Made by a program: the position numbers and the translations under genes. 64,000 bases of DNA, from contig MU385760.1 of the NCBI GenBank assembly GCA_022497155.1, positions 62,001-126,000 of the forward strand, read 5' to 3'. The notes beneath the pieces were generated by a model. That model was not told where the DNA came from. It saw only the letters and a list, made by a program, of their open reading frames with translations, and searched no databases. This document shows, one piece after another, positions 10,903 through 22,410 of this stretch. Within the stretch, counting starts at the first letter, position 1. Every line of letters starts with the position of its first letter. This stretch comes from Whalleya microplaca (taxonomy: Eukaryota; Ascomycota; Sordariomycetes; Xylariales; Xylariaceae).

Positions 10903-12300
10903 TATTTTCTAACTTACTAACTCCCGAGTTATATTAAAGCAGATTAAAATGTCAAAAAAAGCTTTAAAATAGCTCCTTAATAATCCGAAAATACCGTTAG
11001 CGAGATATACGGAAATATTAAATATTTAAGTCTATTAGATTTATATTTATCTCGAGCAAATATATATAATATTAAAAGCGGTATTAAAAAATAATTCGGA
11101 AAAATAACGACTAAAACGAGCGGCTTATAAATAAAGATTAAAAAAATAATAAGACAAATTATTATAACGTTAGGCGGTTTTAAAAATATAGTTATAAAAA
11201 AATCTCGACTTATTAATTATATAAAACGTAAATATAATAAAAAGTACTTCCGTATAAAACCCTCGGGATTTTTAAAAACTTTAAAAATAGCTAATTTAAG
11301 CAGATATAAACCTTTAGTTAAAAAACCTTTAGTTAAAAAACCCTTAAATATTTTTAGCACCTGCCCTAATAATTACTATAGCCCCGGTACTTAAACGTAA
11401 GCTATTATTATAGCCCGAAAAGTTCGGAAGCAAACGTAGCCGCTATTTTATATAAGAAATGTTAATAAAATATAAGCTTTAAAAAAATACGGAGTTTATA
11501 AAAAAGGACTAAAATAAATAATATAATATTTATAAGCGGCTCGAAAATAATATATAATATATAATAAAATTATATTATATTATAAAAAGACCTAATAAAA
11601 TATATAATTTAGCATTTTTTTTTTAATATTTATCGAACGTTTATAAAAACCGTAATAAAACTATTAAAACGGGGAGCAAACTATATAAATACCGTTAGTC
11701 TGCTAATTAAATTTTTATATTTTTTTATACTAATTTCAAGCGACTACTAGCAAAAATAAAAGGCAATATATAAAATAATAAAGCAAAACTCGTACTTATT
11801 AAAAAAGCGATTAACGATAAATTTAAAAACGCGCTAATTTTAATAGCGCTATTAAATATTTATTAAAACTAAGTTTACTAAATAATAAGTATCGTAGCCC
11901 GACTTAAAAAATTACTATTTTATTATAGCGGGAATAGTTTAAAAAATAAAATTACGCCGGATAAATTACCCTTTCCGGGCCTATTACTTCCTATTTTTAA
12001 TTACTTTAGAACTAATTATAAAGGCGATATATTAATAACTGGTATAGTTACGTTAATAAAAAACTAATAGGCTAAATAAGTAACAAATAAAAAACGAAAC
12101 GCTTAAATAAAGTGCGGAAAATGTTTGCGATATAAAAAAAAAGGCTACTTATTTAAAAAGTATACCTATTATTTTATAAAATTACCTACCTATATTAAAA
12201 TTAACGTAATAATAAGTTATAAATCTAAAGAAAATAAAGCCGAAAAAATATTAAAAAAGCAAAAAAACGAGTAGCTTTTAAATAAAGTCGCGTTTAAAAG
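10903..12300 (+). pseudogene. gag remnant of the gypsy element
   Basis: AT-rich, stop-riddled sequence between the 5' LTR and pol. At 12,111-12,167 a frame reads KCGKCLRYKKKGYLFKKY, which is a C-x2-C-x4-H-x4-C nucleocapsid zinc knuckle in which the His and last Cys positions are Tyr, as expected from C-to-T change (CAC to TAC, TGT to TAT on the opposite strand). The N-terminal part is not recognisable. Confidence 0.6.
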
Positions 12301-15300
12301 CTTAATATAATAGCAAAAAAAATTAATATAACCGAATAGCTTATAAACGGGAAATTTTTTATAATCGATATATATTTAAATTAATAACTATATATAAAAA
12401 CTTTTATAAATTTAAAATATAAATATTATATTACTATTAGTAAAAATATAATAAAACGCCTAAAATTGCCGCGTATATTTATCCGGGAAAAAACGGTAAA
12501 AAAAGCTACTTGTAAAAAAAGATTAAACGTTTCGGGTATAATTCGCGAGATAATTTATATAAAAGCTAATTTTAATAAATATAAGTTAAAAATATTTACG
12601 TATATTATACTAGGTTTAAATTATTTTATAATATTAAAAAAGCCTTAAATAAAACGTAATCGGGTAATATATATAACGCATAAATATATATTATATATAA
12701 AAGTTACCGGAAACTTAAAAGTATAAAAAAAAAACACTTCCTAAAAATTACAAAAGTCCGCAAAACTCGGGAGGCACTTTATATTAGTACAATATATTTC
12801 GCAAAAAAAATAAAAAAAACTCGGAAATAAAAAAAGCTAGGAAAACGAGTAATAGTTTAATAAACGGCTATATTTATTATTATATTAGCGGATATTAATA
12901 AGGCTTTAGCGCTTAAAAAAAATTAACGTTCGAAAGAATCTTTTTTTTTAATTAAAAAACTAGAAATAGTTATTCGAGAAAAAAAAAGGCAAAAATCTTT
13001 TATTATATTATATAAAAGCTAATTATAAAATTAACTTAAACCGTAATAAAGCGGGTAAAAAATTACCTACTTTTTAGGGGCTATTATATAATATATCCCG
13101 GAAAAAATTATTAGCGTTACGGAAAATATTAATTAAGCTATTAAATAAAAAATATATTTATATAAATAACTCGCTTATAAAAGTTTTTATATTTTTTATC
13201 CGGAAACCGAATAGCAGATTTTATTTTTATTATAATTATAAAATACTAAATAATATTATTTAATAAAATTAATACCCGCTTTTGTTTATATAAAAAATAC
13301 TTAAAACTTTTTCGGGAATAAAATAATTTTCTAAAATAAATATTAGGTCGGCTTTTTATAAAATTAAAATTAAAGAAGAAAATAAATAAAAAACGGCTTT
13401 TTATACCCGCTTTAAGCTATTCGAATAGCTCGTAACTTTTTTTAGCTTAACGGGTACTCCTATAACGTTTTAGCGCTATATAAACGATACGCTAAAAAAA
13501 TACTTAGATATTTTTTATTTAATATATATAAATAATATATTAATTTATTTTTTTGAAATAAAAAAAATTATATCGATAAAATAAAGAAAATATTAAAATA
13601 TTTAAAAGTAGCGGGCTTAAATCTAAATATAAATAAATATAAATTTGTAATAACTATTACGAAATATTTAAAATTTATTATCGAAATAAAAAAAAAAGTC
13701 TATATAAATCCGGCTAAAATATAAGCAATTAAAAAATAAAAGCTTTTTAAAACGTTTAAAAAAGTCTGTAATTTTTTAAGATTTATAAATTTCTACCACG
13801 ATTTTATTAAAAACTATATAAATTTTATTACTTTTTTATCGGCACTTACGAAAAAAAAAGTACCGTTTTAATAAAAGCTTTCGGAAAATTTAACGTTCGA
13901 GAATTTTAAACAAGCGTTTTTAAAAAAACCGGCTTTAATATAATAAAACCCCGAATAAAAAATAGTAGTCGAAATAAACTATTCGGGATAAGCTTACGGG
14001 AGGTACTTATTATAGCGTAATAAATAAGAGATTTTATTATTTATAACTTATTATTTTAGGCGGTTAATCCCGGCAAAAATTAATTACAAAATTTACGACA
14101 AAAAACTACTAATAATTATAAGCTATTTATAAATATAAAACGCGAAATTATAAAACGTAATTTTAATATTTATAATTTTATTTAATTATAAAAATCTAAA
14201 ATATTTTATAACTTTTTAAAAATTTTCTAAATAATAAATACGTTAATTAAAAAAATTAATATATTTTAATTTCCGATTAAAATTTCGCGCTAAATATTTA
14301 AACATTAAACCCGACGTTTTTTTATAGCGCAAATAAAACCTATTATAAAAAGTATAAAATAAAAAATATAAGGGATAAAAATTCCAACTATTATAAAAAA
14401 AATAATTACTTTATATATAATTTAAGAAATATAAACAAGCGGGAACTATTAAAATAAAGTATATTTAATTATATAAATAAAATATCCCGGAAGCTAAAGA
14501 AATTTTCGAATATAAAAATTTACAATTGTTATAAAATATAGGGGTAGCGAAAGACCCGAACTATATGCGAATAATAAAAGCAATAACTTAAAAAAACCGA
14601 GCGTTCCTTAAAAACTTAAACGTAAAAATATTATTATCGGAATATAATATTAATAATAAAAGTCGATTATATTTTCGCAAATATATTTAAATCTCTAATT
14701 AAAAACCGCTTTATACCGTTTTAATATAGAATATTTATAACTTATATTTAATAAAGCACCCGGGGAAAAAAAATATACTAATAATACTCTCGAGAACGTT
14801 TTACTGGCTTAAAATATCGGCGTTTATAAAACACTTTTATAGAAATTACGATATTTATAAAAAAAAACAGTATAACGTAACTAAAAAAAAAGGCTTTTAA
14901 AACTATTACTTATTTCGGATCGATTTTATAATAAGCTATTTATTAATTTTATAACCGACTTATTAACTACTTCCGAATAAAACCTTACTTTTATAATAGT
15001 GATTTTTAATTAATTAAAAAAGTAAGTTATATTAAAGGCTATAATTTTAATAAAAGCAGAAATATATACCGAACAGTTCGTAAACTATTATTAAAAATAT
15101 TATAGTTTTCCCTATATTATAATTAATAATAAAAAATCTAATTAAATAAGGCAGTTTTAAAAACGGCTTTACTTATTAATAAAGATCGAGTAACGTTTAT
15201 TAATTATATTTTATCCGGAAACCGATAAAATTACTAAATAAACGAACCAAAAAGTATTAGCATATTTTTAAACGTTTATATTATATACTTAATTCGAATA

Positions 15301-16000
15301 AAACTTATTACTACCGGAAGCAATACTCGTAATTAATAACCGAAATATTATAATAATAAAATTAAGTCCTTTTTTTATACTTTATAAATATTACGTAAAA
15401 CTTATTTTAATAATAAAATATATCCCGGAATTTATTTCCGAATTATATATACGGGTAAAAGCGATAAAATTTATATAAGCCGTAATAATAATTATATAAT
15501 AATAATAAAAAAATGCAACTAATAAACAGCGATTTTTTATAAAATAATTCCGAATAAGAAATAAGGTATAATTAATATTTAAAAACATTTCTATATTTTA
15601 ACCTTTATAAAAGCTAGCATAATTATATATTAAATATAAAATAACGCGCGTTATTAGCCCCTAAATTATAAAACTAAATATACCGAAAGAAATATATAAC
15701 CGGTTTTATATTAAGCTTATCCGCTACGTAAAAAATAATCCCCTACTTTTTTAAAGGAATAAAAATATATAACCTCCCTTTATAGTTAATAAAAAAAAAA
15801 TAAAGTAACAAATAAAAAAATTTATTTAAATAATTATTAAGCGGAAAAGGCGAAAAAAAACTAGATAAATACTAATAAAATAAGTAAGTTATACGGCCCT
15901 AATATAAAAACCGCTCGAAAATTTAAAAAATACCGAAATAATAAACCGTTTTAAAAAAAATTACAGTAATATAAAAACAAATAATAAGCTTAAAAAAATT
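12301..16000 (+). pseudogene. pol remnant (RT, RNase H, integrase) of the gypsy element
   Basis: Reverse transcriptase reads from about 13,085; the segment FSLTGTPITF-RYINDTLKKY followed by YLDIFYLIYINNILIYF (13,501-13,551) is the active-site region in which the catalytic Y-x-D-D reads YINN. RNase H shows at about 13,970 (VVEINYSG-AYGR, where VxETDASxxAxG is usual). The integrase zinc-binding region is at 14,755-14,880 (HPG...RTFYW...YRNYDIYKKK, both Cys positions now Tyr). Stops occupy many Trp and Gln positions. All changes fit G-to-A/C-to-T mutation. A chromodomain may follow near 15,780-15,950, but I am not sure. Confidence 0.7.
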
Positions 16001-17950
16001 AATGTAAAAAAAAGGGCAAAAATAATGCTCGCATAACAATTATATAATTAATAAAATATTAATAAAATACGGGAATAAAAGAATATAAATAAAATAAAAA
16101 AATATTATAGGAAATTATAAATTTTTTATTATTATAAATAATATAAACGTTACTTCCGAATAAATAATAAATAACCCCCCTTTATTTACGTAATTTTTTT
16201 TAGTAAACCGATAATTAAAATTATTATAAAACCGACCGAAAAACGTAATAAATCTAACCGAGCGGCGTATTTATATTAGCCGGGAATTAATAATTTAATT
16301 CGTTTTTTTTATTATCCTCTTTTTTTTATTTATATTTATTGCCTTTTTTTTTACTTTTATAGAAAGAAATTTAAAAGGGCAGCTATAGTTATAGTAAAAA
16401 ATATTAACAAAAATAAAAAAAACGTACGAGCAAAGGTTACGTAAGCTATATTTAAATAAAAGGTTTATAATAATAATGGGGGCGGATAAGATAAGCCGAA
16501 AAAAAAAACCGGAAACGGAAGTACGTATACGAGCGGCGGGTCCGGCGTTATTTATTATAAAACGCGCAATAGCCGTAATATCGCTAATATTATTAATAAT
16601 ACGCTCGAGCGGGCAAATAACCTCCCTAAATATAGCTATAAACTGCTTTTATATAATATATAAACTAAAAAAAATTACAGAAAAATAAAATAAAAACTTA
16701 TATATTATTTCTATTACTATTAAGCCCCGGCCCGGCTTAAGGCTATAGCGCTTATTTTAATACGCTCGAAATATACGACAGCATTAATAATATATTACGC
16801 CCGCGTTTTAGCCGACTCCTAAATAACAATAAAAGCTAAATAAAAAAAATAAATAACGGAAGCATTATAAAAGAGCGGGAAAATAAATAATTTATTAAAA
16901 TTCGAGCTATTATAAGCTCGACAAACTTTTATTAAAGTAATAGCGAGAAAGCAAACCTTAATACTTATAAATAATTACGAAACGGGATTAAAAAGCGGTA
17001 CTTAAACGAAAAAAATAAAAAATAACTTATAATAAAACAGTTATAACTTTTAATACATTTTATATACTGTATATTACGAATAGCTAAATATAGTTAGTAT
17101 TATATTTAAGATATTTTAGAACTAAAAAAAAAGAAAAAAAAAACTTATAAATTTAATCGGAATAAAAGGCAGAAAAATTTCTAATTATACGGCCGATATA
17201 AGGGCGGCATAAAATATAACGCATAAAAGGAAAAAAAGCTATAAAAGTAGCGCGAATAAGTAGCTTATTAAAGGCAGCAAAGCCGGAAAAAAAACGAGAC
17301 GAAAATATAGCGGCAGCAGCGAAAGCAAAAATAAGCAAAAATAGCGGCAAAAAAAAAAGACGCGTTACGGGAACATTATAAAAAAGTATATTAATAACTT
17401 AAATAATAAAAAAAAAGAAAAATTAAAAAATTAGAAATTTGGAAAATTAAAAAATAAAAAAATAAAAAAATAAAGTAAATAGTTAGGGAAATGGGTCTTT
17501 ATTTATAAATAGCCTAAAAAAAAAGGAGGAAAAAAGAAATTTCGAAAAAAAGGCCCGGGATATTTAAGCAATTTTTAAAAAAAAATTAATCGCGTAACTA
17601 ATTATAGAAATTAATTATATATTACGTTAGTTATGCGCTTAAGTTAATTAAAAGCGGAAATTAATTTATTAATTTAAAAATAGATTTAACTACCGAATAA
17701 AGAACTAATTAAAAGCGGGAATTAAGCTTTAATTTTACGCGCGTTTACTTTACACTCGATTAGCTAATAATAATATAAGATTAAAAACCCTTATAACAAA
17801 AGAATTCTTTTATAAAAATACCCTTATATTACCTCCCGAACCGGCTTTAATTAATAATAAAATAAACTATTAGCAGCTAAAAAAGCCGATAATTAACGGG
17901 AATCTATATATACCTTACGCTCGGGCATAAAAAACGCGATATAATCGCGC
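16001..17950. other. RIPed internal region of the gypsy element, nothing recognisable
   Basis: About 1.9 kb of AT-rich DNA between the pol remnant and the 3' LTR. Two short open frames (16,476-16,688 plus; 17,153-17,350 minus) are low-complexity products of the base bias and match nothing I know. It may be a degraded extra reading frame or untranslated part of the retrotransposon. Confidence 0.4.
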
Positions 17951-17968
17951 AAAAAATAAAGGGGGGAA
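17951..17968 (+). other. Polypurine tract
   Basis: AAAAAATAAAGGGGGGAA immediately before the 3' LTR: the usual priming site for plus-strand DNA synthesis of LTR retrotransposons. It fixes the element's orientation as plus. Confidence 0.65.
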
Positions 17969-18162
17969 TAATATAATAAGCTATACCGTAATAAAAAATA
18001 TCGGCGATTATAAGCCGATATAATAGCCTAGCTCTCGAGAGCTAATATAAATACTCTCGAGTTATATTAATATACTTTCTTGATTTTCTTTTCTTTTTTA
18101 GTTAAAAAATAAACACTTATTTAATATTATAAAATTACATTTTAGCGTAACAGCCTTTTATA
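17969..18162 (+). repeat. 3' LTR
   Basis: About 194 bp; same landmarks as the 5' LTR (palindrome at 18,029-18,044, TATA-like AATATAAAT, and TTATAAAATTACATTTTAGC). It lacks the 0.4-kb block found in the 5' copy. Confidence 0.75.
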
Positions 18163-19158
18163 AGCAAATAAGCTAAATTCCTTAACGTAAATTTTTTTTT
18201 AAACAATTTCCACAGATTTTCGATAAAGTTAAAGTTAAGTAAATATAAAAGCTAATTTATTAAAATAACGCCGTTTTTTTAGCTTAAAAACTTAACTAAT
18301 TTTAAACTATTCGAGCTTTATATATAGGTGCGTTATTTTAAGCATATATATTACCCGGCTTATATATAATTAAAAGGATTTTTTAAAAAAAATCTAAAAT
18401 AATTTAACTAATAATGTTTATATATTAAGCTTCGGGATTTCCGTAAAGGTTTAATAACGTAAACCTAATATTTTATTTAAAAATACCTATAAACATTTAG
18501 CTATATCTCGTTAGCTTATTTTTTAGCTATATATTTTTCCTGTTTAATTTTTTTCCTTACGGAATTATAATTATTAAGTTTTATATAAATAAAGTTATAA
18601 AGGTATTACTAAATATAAGTTTACCCGCTTATAAAATACCCACGCTTAACACTCACCCTGTTTATATTACACCGTTAATTTATTTAGGAACCTTTATTTT
18701 TTCCAGTATAATAATGGCTTATTTATATGCGATTTAATAAAATTCAGCCTTTTTTGGGCTATTTCTTTGGATAATTTTAGCTTCCGGAATGCCTTATAAT
18801 AAAAAATGCCGGCGGTTTAAAAGTAAGTTAAAATTATTATAGCTACTATATACTTTCCGATTTTTATAGCCAATTTTTTTAGGGAAATAAAAAGGTCTTT
18901 TTTAATAAGTCGATTAATATGTCTTTTATCTTTATTAGTTATTTTTAAAGGCCTTCCTTTACGTAATTAACTTCGAGCTGACTTTTAGACGCGGTAACGC
19001 CAACAGATTCCATATATTGACGCCGGATTTACATCAGCTAAAACCCCGATTGCTTTAGCTTTTACGCCCGAAAAAAAAAGGGCATTGATCCTTGATCTTT
19101 TATAAGGAGAATACTCTTTTCTGGATGTTTTAGGACCTCTTTTAGGTATTGCAGGCAT
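18163..19158 (-). pseudogene. Tc1/mariner transposase, N-terminal and central remnant
   Basis: Minus-strand reading from the ATG at 19,158: MPAIPKRGPKTSRKEYSPYK, then RINALFFSGVKAKAIG with the look of a helix-turn-helix. It is still open for the first 58 codons, then broken by stops. A KKDLFISLKKLAIKIG segment resembles the second DNA-binding helix region. Near 18,200-18,250 a frame reads LLNFNFIENLWKLFKKK, the counterpart of the SPDLNPIENLW block of Tc1-like DDE transposases. The C terminus lies beyond the gypsy insertion, at 10,018-10,310. Confidence 0.7.
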
Positions 19159-19203
19159 TTTTAAAGATGGTGGGTGGTATTTTATAAAGGTGACGCGTAA
19201 AAA

Positions 19204-19241
19204 CGCGGGGTGGAATCGGCGTGACTTTTTTAAACCCACTG
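19204..19241 (-). repeat. Right terminal inverted repeat of the mariner element
   Basis: Reading inward (minus strand): CAGTGGGTTTAAAAAAGTCA, ACGCCGATTCC, ACCCCGCG. Pairs with 9974-10017. Followed outward by TA (19,242-19,243). Confidence 0.85.
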
Positions 19242-19253
19242 TAGGTTACTTAT

Positions 19254-19283
19254 CTTTAGCGGCTTTAGCGGCTTTAGCGAGCT
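19254..19283. repeat. Triplicated TTTAGCGGC
   Basis: Three direct copies of a nine-base unit just outside the mariner element. Simple repeat, no function inferred. Confidence 0.5.
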
Positions 19284-19744
19284 GCGGGCAGGCGGCTTAA
19301 GGCGGTTCAGGGCCATTCAGCGGGCTCAGACAGTTCACATGCCCCGGAACCTCGGCATAAGCGCCCTCTAAGGTACCCCAGAATGACGTGACCCACCTGA
19401 ATGCCACCTCAAAGCTGAGATCATTACCACAACAGTGAGCGTCTTCCATATTTATTCATATTTATTCATATCTGAGTCCATAGCTACTTCTCTAGTCTAA
19501 TAGACTCAATTGAATATTGTATTCATTTACTATTATTATCATATTCGCTGTGAAAGTTGAATGCTTCACCTCAGCTATGCTCTGCGCATGTAATACCTCT
19601 GGGCCGCTGCGATATCCTCGGCCGTACCGAGTGCGATCTCCTTGATCCGGACATCAATAATCGAAGTCAAAGTCAAAGTTCAGGTCGGGTCGAGGTCGAG
19701 GTCGCGGTTGAAGTCGAGATCGAAGACGGAATTGGAAGTTTACC
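19284..19744 (+). other. Promoter region of the acyltransferase gene
   Basis: Sequence with normal base composition between the transposon and the acyltransferase start. It contains a repeated TATTCATATTTATTCATAT (about 19,450-19,470) and GTCGAG/GTCAAAG-type short repeats at 19,660-19,720. No gene seen. Confidence 0.4.
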
Positions 19745-22410
19745 ATGGCCCAAGACGATGATCCCACGCGCGACTCTGCGCCTGATCTGCAGATCCTAGG
19801 AGACCAGATCACTCTTCAGCCCAGGAGCTACGTCGAAGCCCGTCGCGATGTAGACCACGAGCAAGCCTTGATGCACAACATGGCCCGCTTCCGTTCCGAA
19901 CCTCTACAGTTTCTTCGCGAGGTCTCATTATACGTCTCCGGCACGGGATGGCGGGCCTACGACAAGGTCATCGGACAGCCCATATTCTTCTCGGGGTTCT
20001 CCGAACAGATGAAGAATGCCGTCGTATCCGCGCCGCTATTGCAATCTCGCATATCACAGCTGGCTGACAAGCGACTGCAAATAGAGGAGGAGGAGGGATG
20101 GCTGAACAAGGACGATAAGGACTTTGCCGCCAAAAAGGCACAGAGGCGAGCTACGATAGAATCGAGCATACAACAGGTCGCGGAGAAGATGACAAACGAC
20201 ATGATCTGCAAGTTCGAAAGTAAAACATTCATCAGGGGCGCATATTATCTGGTTACACAGTTGCTTACACGAGCTTATCATCAAGGTGAGCATCTCTTCG
20301 GCCCTGTGCTACGAGCCCATACATGATCTTCATGATCTTACCAAGTGCGCAGGTATACATGTTTCCAGTGAAGAGGTTTTAAGATTGAGAAAGGTCGCCG
20401 AAGAGGCCCAGAGAAAGAAGCAGAGCATCATTTTCCTACCGTCTCACCGTTCGCATGTGGATTATGTTTCCATGCAGTTAATATGTTACCGTCTGGGCTT
20501 GGCATTGCCTGTCGTGGTGGCCGGAGACAATCTGAACTTTCCAGTTGTCGGGAGCTTTTTGCAACATGCAGGTAAGTGGTTGTTATGAATCGCTCTTCTG
20601 TTCGGGGACATAACTCATAATCCCAGGTGCCATGTGGATTCGACGATCCTTTGGTAATGATACACTTTACACCACCCTTGTACAAGCTTATATAGATACC
20701 TTACTCCAAGGAGGCTACAATTTTGAGTGTTTCATCGAGGGCGGCCGATCCAGGACTGGAAAATTGCTATCCCCCAAGTTCGGTATTCTCAGCTTCATCC
20801 TAGACAGTATCATGTCAGGAAGAGTCAACGACGCCATCATATGTCCCGTCAGTACGCAGTACGACAAAGTCATTGAGACGGAAGGTTATGTTACCGAGCT
20901 CCTAGGTGTTCCCAAAAAGAAAGAGAACTTGGCCGATTTTCTCAGCGATGGCTCCTCTGTCTTATCTCTGCGGCTGGGAAGAGTGGATGTTCGTTTCCAC
21001 GAACCCTGGAGCTTACGCGGGTACATCGACGAACAGCTGACGAAACTTACCAAAACTCCAGAGACCTTGAAATCGGACGTCAACTCTCCCGAAAATGCTG
21101 CAATAAAACAGAAGTTACTGCGGGCTATGGGGTACAAAGTTCTATCCGACATCAACGATGTATCTGTGGTCATGCCCACAGCGTTAATCGGTACCGTCCT
21201 CCTGACGCTCAGGGGGCGAGGCGTAGGCAAATCAGAACTTATGCGGCGGATTGAATGGCTGACAGCCCGGGTCGGAGCAAAAGGTGGCCGTGTCGCTCAC
21301 TTTGGGAATGCCCCGTTATCCGACGTGATAGAGCGAGGATTGGATGTCCTGGGAAAGGACCTCGTTGGAGTCGTGCGAGATATAGCAGAGCCAACTTACT
21401 ATGCTGTCGACCGGTTCCAGCTATCTTTCTACCGCAACATGACGATCCATCTTTTCATCTCGGAGGCTTTGGTGAGTGCCAGCATGTATACCCGTGTAAA
21501 ACTTGGCGGCGGCCCGGCACACCAGGAGATTTCGTACGAGACTCTACGAGATCAGGTCCTGTTCCTCTCCTCGCTGTTCCGCGGGGAGTTCATTTTCCCA
21601 GGCGAGGGCCTGGCGGTGAATTTGGAAAAGACGTTGGTGGGGCTTGAGAACGACCGTGTCCTCAATCTCAAGCGGGATGACCAGGGCAAGATACTGAGCA
21701 TCGGTCTAGCAGACGAAGAGAGGGCCGTCGGCAGAGAAAACTACGACTTCTACTGCTTCCTGATCTGGCCGTTCATCGAGTCTACCTGGCTGGCTGCCGT
21801 CTCGCTGATGGGCCTCACCCCGCCCCTGGGGCAGAAAGATGATATCTGGATCGAGGTGGCGAAGGCACAGAACACGGCACAACTAGTATGTCAACCAACT
21901 CACCAATGAAACACACCTCTAGGGCTATAGCTAACCTCTTACTAGCTCGGCAAGACGCTCTACCACCAAGGCGACCTAAGCTACTTCGAGGCCGTCAACA
22001 AGGAGACGCTCAAGAACTCGTACCAGCGCTTCGAGGAGGAGGGCATAATCTACACGGTGAAAACCCGGGACGCGAAGTCCGCGCCGCCCCCGCGCCTACG
22101 CCTAGCAGCCGAATGGACGCCCTCGCGCGACCCGGCGACGGCCACGGGCGCCCTGCGGCCCGAGGGCCGCCTGTGGAACTTCATCGAGCGCATCGCGGCC
22201 AGCCGCCGCGAGGGCAAGAACCGCCGGGACGGCGCCACCGTCAGCACGCGCGTGCTGCGGCTCGCGGACACGCTGGGCGCGCGCCTGTTCGCCGAGGGGG
22301 CGGAGGGGGCGGAGGGGGCCAAGCTGAGCCCCGAGGCGCAGGAGAGGTTGAGGAGCGGGTTTAGGGCGGAGAGGAGGAGGAGGAAGTTGGAGGGGCGCGC
22401 GCAGTTGTAG
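19745..22410 (+). CDS. Glycerol-3-phosphate/dihydroxyacetone-phosphate acyltransferase (PlsB/GNPAT family)
   Basis: Exons 19,745-20,285, 20,353-20,571, 20,627-21,885 and 21,946-22,410; introns of 67, 55 and 60 nt with GT/AG ends; 827 residues. It carries the PlsB-type acyltransferase blocks: HRSHVD (His212 to Asp217, the H-x4-D catalytic pair), GAMWIRRSFG, and FIEGGRSRTGK (290-298), which binds the phosphate of the acceptor. The enzyme transfers an acyl group to the sn-1 position of glycerol 3-phosphate or DHAP, the first step of phospholipid or ether lipid synthesis. Animal GNPAT is peroxisomal with an AKL ending. This protein ends in AQL, which could be a weak PTS1, so a peroxisomal place is possible but unproven. 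Near the C terminus a GC-rich repeat encodes EGAEGAEGA, and the tail is very basic. It stands alone, 0.5 kb from the transposon. Confidence 0.87.

Larger units (their letters stand above)
10311..18162 (+). mobile_element. Ty3/gypsy LTR retrotransposon, heavily RIP-mutated
   Basis: Matching LTRs sit at 10,311-10,902 and 17,969-18,162, with a purine tract (AAAAAATAAAGGGGGG) just before the 3' LTR. Plus-strand remnants run in the order Gag zinc knuckle (12,111-12,167), reverse transcriptase (about 13,085-13,600), RNase H (about 13,960-14,050), integrase zinc-binding region (14,755-14,880) and integrase core. RT-RNase H-integrase order defines Ty3/gypsy. Every reading frame is broken by many stops, and TpG and CpA are nearly absent, so no product is possible. 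The LTR ends read TA...TA where TG...CA is expected, also a RIP effect. The 5-bp target duplication is no longer recognisable. Confidence 0.85.
9972..19243 (-). mobile_element. Tc1/mariner-type DNA transposon, RIP-degraded, split by a Ty3/gypsy insertion
   Basis: The outer ends are inverted repeats (9974-10017 and 19204-19241) each flanked by TA (9972-9973, 19242-19243), the target duplication of Tc1/mariner elements. Removing the retrotransposon at 10,311-18,162 leaves about 1.4 kb, a normal size for this family. The minus strand encodes transposase: start and helix-turn-helix region at 19,158-18,985, an IENLW-type block near 18,200-18,250 (the motif following the catalytic Asp region of Tc1 transposases), and a C-terminal piece resembling QAVIDxxGxxTKY at about 10,130-10,200 on the other side of the insertion. 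Stops are frequent and TpG/CpA are scarce, so the element is dead. The ends of the AT-rich block coincide with the element ends. Confidence 0.85.

Noticed and set aside
16476..17350. Two open frames in the gypsy internal region
   Set aside because: Low-complexity products of AT-biased mutated DNA; no similarity to LTR-element proteins.
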